Of a stretch of DNA of 64,000 nt, positions 45,401 through 57,400 are shown one piece after another. Both the position numbers and the translations under genes were made by a program. The DNA lies in the NCBI GenBank assembly GCA_028023455.1, contig JAQFVV010000205.1, positions 1,843,353 to 1,907,352 on the forward strand, read 5' to 3'. The DNA is from Epiperipatus broadwayi. Its lineage: Eukaryota; Onychophora; Udeonychophora; Euonychophora; Peripatidae. The notes under the pieces are model-generated. The model was not told the origin of the DNA, did not search any database, and was given only the letters and a program-made list of their open reading frames with translations. Every line of letters begins with the position of its first letter. Position 1 is the first letter of the stretch.

Positions 45401-48400
45401 AAAGAACAAACGTAACATTTATGAGCTCAATTTGCAAAAAAAAAAAAACAATTTCTTGTTGCATACCATCTCCTATAAAAAACTGTAGAAATCCACAAAA
45501 TACTGTAAATTGATTGTTAACAAAAATAACTTATACTCCCTCTATCTAGTGGCAAAATCTTTTTTTTTCATACTATTTGCCACCTAGTGTAAGTTTTAGT
45601 AATCAACAGATGCAAGAAGGTACTGCTTATTAAATATCTAATCCAATGATGTCCTATCCAATATTCCCAGACTAGTTTCTAGTTTATTACTTTCATCAGC
45701 AAAGACTTTTGGATCTGGGAGCAGAGTACTTGGATCTTTTGGGGGGTAATATATGTTTTCTCTGTCAGCAATGTTTTACTTCATTTTACTATCAAATTAT
45801 TAGCTCAAATTGAAAAATATGTAATTGCAAAGATCTGAAACCAGTTCAGTATCTATATATTACAATGACCTTAATTCCTTGGCTAGGACTGGTATGTAAC
45901 CGATAAGTCATCACATAAGACAACAATGGACTGGAATTTAATAAGCACTACCATCTGGCATCTAATGGTTACTAAAGTTTACACTAGGTGGCAAAAAATG
46001 TGAGAAGAAAGGAATTTGTTGCTTGATAGCATGATGTAAGCATAGGTCTTGTTATAACTTGTTGGTTTCATATTTACTGTATCTAATAAGAATAAAAATA
46101 AAATTTAAGGCAAAAAAATTTTTTTTTAAAAAAAACTATCAATTTAAAGTCTAAATCTTTCACTATAAACTACACTGGAAAGAAAAAGAGACACTTAAAA
46201 GATATTAAGTAACTCCATGATTCCAATACCAGTTTCATGAAAATAGATTTTCAATAAATATCATGATATCTTGATCATCTATTTAAATGAATAGGACAGT
46301 GTAAATAAGAATCTAGTTCTGAAAAATATATATAATAGAAACACTGTTTTCAAATACCACTACAGATACAATCAAAACTAAATAAACATTAAAGAAACTT
46401 ACTCCAATTGGACTATATATTTGAATTATCAATTAAAGATTACGTCACTGTACTATGTTCAAGCAAACTGTACGCAAGCACACAGATTATCCGAGTTACA
46501 TATTCCTATTTAAATACTTTCTAATTGGTGGCAATTTAAAATTGATTACATTAATCATTAAAACTAATGAAATATTAATAATTCACTTCTCATTAATTGT
46601 TATTAAAGAGCAATATTATATATTAATTAATCCATTGTCTTTCCCATTAGCCAGATTCAAATATGGATGTAAAATTTCTAACATAAAGTCAAATACTATT
46701 TGAAATAATGAATTTATAGCAAATAAATAATATCAAGCTATTCGTGATGAAGGATAATAATCCAAGATAAGCGGAATTGGTCAGATGAATGCACGTAAAC
46801 TGATTTCCTTAAGGTTTATGATGATGGTGTTTTAGCTGTATTTCTATGTTGGACTATTTCATCATCCAATATAAGTATTGAATGTCGTTAGAAAAATTTA
46901 ATTTTATTTTAATATTCCAAATACATTCAACTGTTAGTAACAGCACACAGGTTAGTATATGCACAACGTTTCGAGAGGTATTATTCTTTCCTCTTCTTCA
47001 AGTGTTGCTGGCCTGACCAGTGAGAGTACTAGCATGGGAATTGCACCTGGACCCTTAAATTCTTGAATATTGAATTTTAAGGTAACGCTCTAACCAACTA
47101 AGCCATACTCATATTAAATGATGGAAATAGTCCAACATACAAATTGATGATTATAATATAACTCAGCACTTAACTGCTAATTCATGCAACTATGAATGTT
47201 GAAACAAGCTTTTATTTTTCCAAATTTACCCCCCCCCCCCCAGTTAAGTATATAAAAATACTTAAATAAATCTTAGATGAAACCAAAATATATATACTGC
47301 ATGAAAAAATTGACTTTTTTTTAAAGAAGTGGGTGTGGGGATTTGATCAAAATAAGAGATTGCAGAATGGAGATCTATGCTAAAGGAAAATAAAAGAAAA
47401 GCAAAAAACTAATTGGATGGACAAAATAAAATTAGCATGACCAAAATGGATATAAATTCTCTTTTATTACTATGATTTTTCTCAGCTAACATTTTTAGCA
47501 CCAATAGAAAAATTACACTTTACAAAATATGTTTTTTTAAAAATATATATTTTAAGTAACTATAAAAAATGATCAATAAAGATATTAATTTTTTAAAGCT
47601 TGCAAACCTGTTCTGTTTCCAAATCCTCATCTTCTGCCTTTTCCTCTTCCTCAGCTTCCTCCTCCTCTTCTTCTTCTGCAAAAATATTATCATCAACACT
47701 GAAAAGGTCATTCAATGTCAAAACATTTGGCTTTTTTTCTTGGACATCTAAAAGCTGTTGATTACGCTTCTGTTTATTTTCAAAAATCATACCTTGGGAA
47801 AACCCCGGAGGAGCCGTCAGTAAATCTAAAAAAAAAAATAAAGAGCTATGTAAATATCAAAGCTGTTTTTGATTTAATGTTTATAGCATTTAAAAAAAAA
47901 GATATTGAATTTTTATGTTGGAAATGAAAATAAATTTTAGAATAAATTTTTTATTTTGTTTTAAAATGCGAATGTATTTTCATATTAAAGCATGTTTACA
48001 GACACTTTCAAATATATGGATTGCATGCCATATTATTATCATAATATACCAATAGAATGAATTATATATTATCTCATTTTTACATAGTCATTCTACGAAT
48101 CACTGGCCACAAATCTAGTTCCCATTTATTAAAACATAGGCAAATAGATACAATGGAAGTGTTACAAGTAGAATTCTTGGTTACCAGAACTATGTCCAGC
48201 TAAATTCTTCTGGATTTGGAGATATTTACCAACAGAAAAAAAACAACAACCTTATACTTCCCAGCTGCGACCCAGCATTCGATCAAAGTCTATTATGAGC
48301 TCCAATCAAAGTAGACTTCTTTCAGAACTCCTTCTGTCCTGGACTGTCATAAATGACAATATTCAATGCACAATGCAAATTCTGAGTAGGTAGTTCTAAA

Positions 48401-51400
48401 AACTGGAAACTCAAATCTGCGAATCTTAATAGCAACAATTTTAATAAAACGAGTTCTTTTAGGGTATCTCACTGATTGGCTCTCTTTTTAAGCTGCCTGA
48501 GCACCATCTGTGAATCAGTGTATACGTTATGTAGCAATGTAGTTTAACTATTCATCACAAAAATTTTACAGTCTGGACCTTGAATTAGGGTATGAAATTT
48601 TGTTTTAAATTCAACGAAACAGCTACTGAAATGCTTGAAATGATTCATAATATGTATAGCAATGGCATCGTGAGCCACAAAAATGGTTTCTGGTGATTTA
48701 GAAGATTCTGTGATGGCAGAAAGAGTACTGAAGACAATGAACAATTGTATCATTTCAGGTCATAGCTCAGAGCTGTCCTAACTCGAGCCCACTCATGGGT
48801 TTATTTTTGAAGTGAGAAAAAATAATTTAGATTGAATGCATATTAAAAATATTTGGATTCTATCACTAATCGATAACATCAATGTTGGTAATTTTATTTG
48901 ATGTTTTCATAATATTATTTATTTAAGTATTTTTCAAATATTAGACGAGCAACAAAAACTTAATTCGTATTTCAAAATAAATCTGCAGCAATTCTGAAAA
49001 AATTTTTCCATTTTCGTATTTTATTTTTGCAATTCTGTGTGCCAACAAAATCCGGTTAACAAATATTTTGAATAAAATATGAACTTGTTTTTGAGCAAAA
49101 TAAAATTTAAGTCGTGCTAAAGAATTGAAGTTAAAACTAGCGCACAAATAATGGTTTGCTAGTATTTTATGGTTATTCATTGCCGACATGATATACATAT
49201 CATTTCTCCACTTGCTAGTCATATTATTCTGAAAACGTTAATCAATAAAATTAAATAAAATAAATATTGATGTTTAAAAAAATATGGCTGATGAAAAAAT
49301 ACTGAATGTAATTTCAAATTTCATTGCGTAATATAAACTAATAAAAAGAGAAACAATCCAAATGGATAACGTAAACTTATAACGTGTCAAAAAATAATGT
49401 CACACTACCAAGTAATGTTTCAAAGTATTGCATAATAAAAATGAAGACAATACAAAAAAAGATTGTAAAAACTTAATTTTAAAATGAACACTATTATAAA
49501 GAAATATATTTATCATTCACTGTTAGTTTGCAATTGTTTATTTGCAAAAAATAATTTAAAAAGTTAGTTTTGAAATTATTTATTCTAAAACTGTCCAATT
49601 GTTGATCATATTTATACAATGGTTTGAATGTATGGACTAAAATTTATAATATAACCGTGAAATATGTGTAAAGATATCACTCATTTGTAATTATTAATTT
49701 TCAAAAATGAATTAAAAACATTACAAACTTTTTTTTTTGTTTATTTTGTTTTGCATAATTTTCAATTAACATATCTTCAGAATGTGTTTGCAATGCTTAT
49801 TTCATGTCCATCATTTGTGCCGTATTTTATTCTACAATTACTCTTGTTTTGTTCAATTATTGAGATTGTATTGCTGCTACTCACTGAATACTAAATACTC
49901 AATGAGATTTGTTTCCATGTTGTCTTTAGTAATCTATCGTTAATTAATCAATTTTACTAATATTTTATTATTAAAGAACTACATATGGCAAAAAAAAAAA
50001 AATTCAAGATGGAAAACAAATATATCAATGCATATGGGAATCGGATTATTTGATTACAAATAACATGAATAAAATTAAATGTCTTGTTTGCTTTCAGGTT
50101 TTCTCAGTGCCTAAAGAATATAATGCAAAATGACATTATACTACATTACACACTAAAAAATTTGAGATATATTGGAGAATCACGAAGTACCATTATTACT
50201 TAACATAAGAAGAAATTGATACAACCCTTGGGTAAATCCTTCTTTGGTACTTTGATATTAAAGCTGCAACATGGAGCATGTATTAGACCTACTGCGCCTG
50301 TTCACATTCGTATTAATCCGCTGATAACTTTGTAACCTGGTGATCTGATAAAAATAACGTGTACACAAATCTTGTACACAACTTTTCTGGCAAAAAAGGA
50401 ACATATACATGGATCTTGTACATGGTATTTTGATAAGATTTACAAAGTTATTGGGAGGTTGATACGAATGTGAACAGGCACAGTATGTCTAATACATGCT
50501 ACAGGACTAAAAATAACTAGAAGTAAAAGAATAATAAAACATAATAAATATATACATCATTTTCAATAACAAATGACTTTCAACATTAACAAGTTTCAAA
50601 AAAAAAATGTGACTTTCAACCCTAACAACTTTTAAGAACGACATTTGAAATAAAATAAAAAGTGATTTGCAATCATTTTCAATAACAAATGCATTCAAAC
50701 ATGTATGATTTTCAAATACGTATGACTTTCAACATTAACAAGTTTCAAAAAAAAAAATGCGACTTTCAACCCTAACAACTTTTAAGAACGACATTTGAAA
50801 TAAAATAAAAAATGTGATTTGCGATCTTACAATAATGATACCATTAATCAAAAAAAAATAGTTAGTTTAAATATGCACCAAACAAATAGTAAATGATTTT
50901 GATTTTTAAGTAATTTGGATAAAAATACATGAACTATATTCCTATGACACTTACCGTGTAATATATAATAGGAATTTATGTGTTAAACCAAACTTTCCAC
51001 ATATAGTGTTACCACAGAAAATGGAGATCAGCAGTAAAAATTTTCCCTCCGAAAATGAAACCACGTAATTGCAAAGTATGCTGGGATTTTCTTAGAACTC
51101 CTATTAAACATGGTTTTTTTTTATAAAGAAATTAAACCAAAACAACAACAACAAAAAAATACATATTAATTATTATACTTTTATTACTTTATTTATCCTG
51201 GTGGAAACATTTCTTTCATGTCGTTAAGTATTGCTATGAAGATGTTCTCATTTTTTTATATTCTTCTCCACGTGAATTCCGCTAGGTAAAGATCGCATTG
51301 ATTAAAAAAAAACATATTTTGTCACATATACTCACAGGGATTATTTTCTTTCAATTTGATGTCATCACGACATTACACATTTATTGTGTGTGAAAGGCTT

Positions 51401-54400
51401 CCTATCTTCCCTACGTTACAGCTTTAATACCAAAGTACCGTTTCCTTTTTTATGCAGTTTTCATATTGTCTAAAGTTGAATAACCCTATAGTAGTTCATG
51501 AATCAAACATGCTATTACCTTAAAAAATTTTGTGGTGAATAAGTAAACTATGGTGCTGCATAACACGTGTGCTAATTCAGAGATGAGACTGGAGATAGTT
51601 TGCAGAGAAAACCCGATAGCTTTTTTACTGGGATACATAGAGCGCATGCTAATGTGCATAACTGATTTCACAATACACATATACTTCATAAGGTCCATCA
51701 CTATCGTTTCCTTCAAATAATATTCAGTCATCCAGAACATTTTTTAAATCGCTCCATGAATAATAGATTCAAATATTTTAGAAGTTGCTCTAATTAATTA
51801 TGAATGCATTTAGAAAATTGCTGGATTTTTAAATATTAGTTTGATTTATGATCTTATAAAATCTTGGATACACAACGAAAAGTAGAATTCAGTTTTATCT
51901 TGAGTATTTCAGACAAATAATACAAATATTAGATGATATAATTTAGCTTGCAATGCCTGTTTTTAATTGGTATTTTACTTTACTATATCATAGTTGAAAA
52001 TTTACTTATAAAAATACCCACGGAATTTCTATTAAATTTCTAACAATTAGACATACAGCACAATTTAACTTTTAAAACAATTAATTACAGAAGCATAATT
52101 TTCAATTACTTTAACATAATCCTTATCAACTGTATACAACATCAATTCCCACAATGCACTATTTCTGCATTTAAGAACCTTGATCTGAAATGTAAGAGAT
52201 TTTATGGTCAATATAGATAATGTAAAAGTATTATACAAAGAAAAAAAAATAAAAGAAGCTATTTTTATTAATAATTTGCTATGTAATAAGAAGCTAACTT
52301 AAGATTCATGAAACTAGTGCATGTGAAAGAGCATTGTGGGAAATTAATATAATAATTTGTATTGAAGCCAATTGATGAGGATTATGTTAAAGTAGTTGAA
52401 AGCACACTCTTGCAATTCATTTGTCACATAAATAAGCAAATATTGAAATATAATGAGATTTTTTCATGTAATAATCTAGTAAAAAATTTCATCTTTAATA
52501 TAATTAGATAACAGCCAATTATGCAGGTTGAAACTATAGTAATAATATTTTGTAAACAAAGCAAAACTCTCCATACAGTAGTGCCATCCTGTGCCAACCA
52601 GAGTAATCAATGGATGCCAGAAGGCTTGTGCATAAAATCCCTATCTAATGCCTACTCATCCAATATCCCCAGAATAGTTTCTGGCTTGTGACCTTCGTCA
52701 GTAAGGAGTTTCTGGCATCCATTGATTACTCTGGTTGGCACAGGGTGGCACTACTGTATGGAGAGTTTTGCCTTGTTTATAAACAATTATGTGCTAGTAT
52801 AAGAGATGGTGATGCTTAATAATATTTTGTATTAAAAATTTAAATTATAACAACTACTTTGAGTTTCATAAACAACCAAAGATCTTCAAAGGCTTCCAGA
52901 TGTGAACATACAATATTTCCTGTGTCATCTAGATATAATTTGAGCTATGATTTCTGCAATATATGGAAAAATCTCATTATATTTCAATTTTTACATCTAT
53001 AAATTTATAAAAAACTTTAAATTAATATGATTATCCATATTCAATAGAATATTACCTGACCCAAAAATGCTACTTTATCATTATTATGATCAATAATTAA
53101 TTTTCAAAAGGAAGAGCCAGTAATGCAAAGGTGATGAAAGTCAGGACAGTAAAATAAAATGCTATTTAAATTCAAAATAAAAAAATTTTATACGGTAATA
53201 AATATGTCCGATTAGGTTTTTCAACTGTGATTTACAGCTTTATTAAAATTATTAAATTAAATAATTTGTATTTCTTTTGTTTAACAGAATATGATTTGCA
53301 TTAGAATTAAAATTAAATATTTGTAATAATTATGCAACTAATTAAAAAGCTGTTGTAAATAAAAAGGTAAGATAGATAATATATATATCTAAAGCATGTT
53401 TATGAAAACTTACTACTAAAATCTAACTCTTCGATATTTTCCCTTGTTTGAAGAGCTACGCTATCAGGTTCATCCATCCCACCTATAGATTTACAGAAAT
53501 ACATTTGTTAAAACAAAATGCAACTGGGGGGAGGGGGGAGGGGTAAACTTAAAAATGGTAATTACCGGGCCAAAAGGGATAATTTGTTGAACTTCCCCGA
53601 AGAGCTTCAGATGGAGCACAAGGTGTTCGAAGAAGTGACATAGAATTTTTAGCTGTATTTCCTGTATCATGTGTTAAGACCTGAATTTTAAAACAATTAT
53701 AGATATAATCACAAACTGTAGAAATATTCTAAGGACAATTACTACGCTATTTTTTTTTGTCATTTAAAATAATAATACTGGAACTTCTACTGAGTATAAA
53801 ATTGAAGTGGAGCCTGAAAGACTTAAAGTATTGTGACATAACTATAAAAGCAATAGTAAAAAAAGAAAATAACAAATACATACTTTACAATAAAATCCCC
53901 ACTTACTTCTTTAAAACCGAGTAATTCTCCTGTCGTGGGATTCCGTTCAACTTGAAGAACACTTAGAACAGGGCAGAGTTGTGAATGAAGCAGTGCATGT
54001 GGATTTTTCTCAGGAGGAAAATGTCTGCAAAAGCAACTTCCTTTTTAAAATTTTCAATTTTTACATAATCCAAGAGTTTTTTTAAAAAACACAAATTTAA
54101 AAATCTTAATCTTCATTTCAAATTTGATTTAACTAAAATGAAACAAAATCTAAAAATTTATATAAAACATAATTTTAATAAATAATAACAGCAGATAATT
54201 TTGAATCAATTTCAAAACGTTAGTAAAAAAAGTAATAATAATAAATAAATGGCATTATTCCTCAGCAGTTCGTAGAGAATTTGAATGCAAGAAATGACAG
54301 AGCTGTCCCACAAGCCATGGATTTTGAATTCCAGGGTTTGCCAATCTCACCAAACCAATAATAATTAATATTTATTTTTAATTTTAAGTAATTAATAAAA

Positions 54401-57400
54401 ATCATCAAGCTTGTAAATATTAAATGTTTTTTTTTTTTTGGGGGGGGGGGGTATTTATAGTGAATAGTTTGAAACACTGAATAGTTTAACTGCTCTAAGT
54501 TACTATTTTCTTTTAAGCAAAAGAATAAGTAGCATTTTCTCAAGACTCCTATTTTTACAATACTGCAACTCCAATAGTATAAAGTAATAAAATGGTGGCA
54601 ATGTTGATTTCCTGAACATTCGCTAGAGGGTGTGCAAAGCCAAATTTATCTTTAAATGTACTAACTGAAACACAGGCTTGTTATATACCTGTGGCTATAT
54701 ATATGTAATTTAGGGTATATGAGCACAGACTTTCACACCACCCACCTCTCTCCACTCTATCTAATAACACTGATACACCTAAACACATATATGCTGAAAA
54801 GATAAATAATCACCAATATACGTATTTCATGCTAAACCAGCAATCATCAGTTGGTCCAGACTATCATCTTTACACACATATATAGTATAAGTGCTCAGAT
54901 ATATATTAAGATAGACTATCCTCATAGTTTAATGGACAGGCTTCAATCCACTCCACACTCCAACTCTTCAACCGTCCATACAATTGAAAATCTGATGATG
55001 GAATGCTCAAAGGCCACCCTGAGGCCGAGATTATTGTCACACCCATGTTGACAATAATAATCTCAGCCTCAGGGTGGCCTTTGAGCATTCCATCATCAGA
55101 TTTTCAATTGGATGGACGGTTGAAGAGTTGGAGTGTGGAGTGGATTGAAGCCTGTCCATTAAACTATGAGGATAGTCTATCTTAATATATATCTGAGCAC
55201 TTATACTATATATGTGTGTAAAGATGATAGTCTGGACCAACTGATGATTGCTGGTTTAGCATGAAATACGTATATTGGTGATTATTTATCTTTTCAGCAT
55301 ATATGTGTTTAGGTGTATCAGTGTTATTAGATAGAGTGGAGAGAGGTGGGTGGTGTGAAAGTCTGTGCTCATATACCCTATATTACTTTAAATGTACTGT
55401 AATAGAAAATCCAGAATTACCAAAAGTTTAAAGGAGGAAGAAGGCATGCAAAGTATATGCTGTAAAATATGAAGAAAATAAAAACAGAATGAAGATAATG
55501 GGAAAATTATTTTAATAAAAAAAAGATAAACAAATTTTTTTTGGAAATATATAAAAAGTTGAAATATGATGGAAAGAGAATTTATATTATTTGATGATAA
55601 AAAGGAAAAAGAATTTAGTTACAAAGGGAAAATAAAGATGAGTTTAAACAATCTTTAATAAATATAGGGAAAAAAAATTAAAATCGTGAGAAAATGAGAA
55701 AGAAATTATAAATATTGTCAAGTTTCTTGATTTACATTAGTGCAATGGCGTATTTCAACATAATATCGCAATCACACATCTGTGCAGACACGATTTCCTG
55801 AATCTTAATACTTATTTTTTGATATCTCAATATTTTTCCAATTATTCTCACAATTGGACTGGTTTCTATTTACTTTTAGTACCTCACGAAAATATTAATA
55901 ATCATTAAATTGCAGATATTGTCAAATTTTTTATTTTTGCTAATGCATTTTTCAGTTCATCATCAAAATCAAACCACCTATCAGCACAGATATTCATACC
56001 ACCTTCTCTCACTATGTATGCATTTCATGAATCAGCCTTCACTCATCAGGTAAGCTAGAGGTATCAAATATCCGAATCTCTACTCTAATATCTTGTAGAC
56101 AGTGAAAAAATTCTCTTTTCGGCATAACAATTTTTGCCCTTCAACAAGGCATTACACGCAGGTAGAAATCAGTCCTTACCTTTTAAGACCCTAGCATATA
56201 GGAATAATATCGAGCTGATAGGACGGAAGTCAAGATTCAGATATTTGATAGTTCTTGCTCATCTAATGAATAAAGGCATCACATGACCCATGCTTACATC
56301 ACACTTAATCAATAGATACTAGTTTATTAAACATTACTAAACTGGTTTTAAATCAATGCAACTGTACAAGCTTGAATTGAAAACATTAACATGTTTTTCA
56401 ATGTGGGCTAGTAGCTTGACAGTAAAAAAAGATCGCTGCTAGAAGAAAGGTACATTAATTTCAAAAGATCCAGGTACAGCTTCTAAATACAAAAGCTCTT
56501 CACTGATGAAAACAGTAAACTCGGAACTAGTCTGAAGATATTGGGCAGCACTGGGTAGGAATTTAATAAGCACTATTATCTGTCATCTATTAATTACTAA
56601 AGCTTACACTAGATGGCATAACTGTGGTGAGAAAAAAATTTCTGCCAATCAACGAAGGTTGTTTATAAAATGCATGCATAGTAGGAAAGAGTGATCCGAG
56701 TTTCCACACTGGTGGATGATGGTAATACGATAAAAAGCAAAAAAAAAATTGAAAATATAAAAACATATAATAAAGTAAATATTAGATTAACTGGAGCATT
56801 GTAAAAACTGCAAAACAGAATGATGGAAGATTTGGACAGGTAGAGCCAACAAAGATATCAATGAATACAAAGAGAAACGATTATTGGAATGATTCAATAT
56901 TGTAATATAGGGCAAAGAAATTCCAAACAAAATAAATACGCAAGTTATTTGACTAAAAATAAGTGTAAATGTAGTAAAAGGTTAATCAATTACAGATATC
57001 AGTGATCGCCAAGATATATGTTCTTACGGTGAATAAAGTGGGAGTAAAAAAATAATAACTAATCAAAAAGATATAAGAAGAGTTTGCGATTAGCTCAAGG
57101 ACTACAGTTTATTTATAATCATATAATTAAAAGGATTGCTAAAACATTACATCAGCTTTTCTTTATGTTTACAAACTGTTTAAACAGTAGCAAAAAATTT
57201 TCCACATAATAATGCCACCTAGTGCAGGCTCTAGTAATCAATAGATGCTACAAAGTTGTGCAACATAATGCTTTCCCATTCAACATCCCCAGACAAATTT
57301 TTAGCTTATGGCTTTTATCAGTGAGGAGGCTTACATCTAGAAGCAGTGCAACTGGATCTTTGGATCTAATGTACCCCTCTCCAGCACTCACCTTTTACCT

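Larger units (their letters stand above)
54705..55386. repeat. Near-perfect 680-bp palindrome (foldback element)
   Basis: Left arm 54705-55039 and right arm 55049-55386 are inverted copies with only scattered differences and a spacer of about 9 bp. Ends read TAGGGTATATGAGCACAGAC and its complement. Each arm carries a hammerhead-like motif and a shared outer segment with the element at 57.99-58.26 kb. The short stop-free frames in it are mirror images of one another, not genes. Confidence 0.95.

Noticed and set aside
54851-55240. Four overlapping 60-67-codon frames on both strands
   Set aside because: They are mirror images produced by the palindrome; no independent coding evidence.
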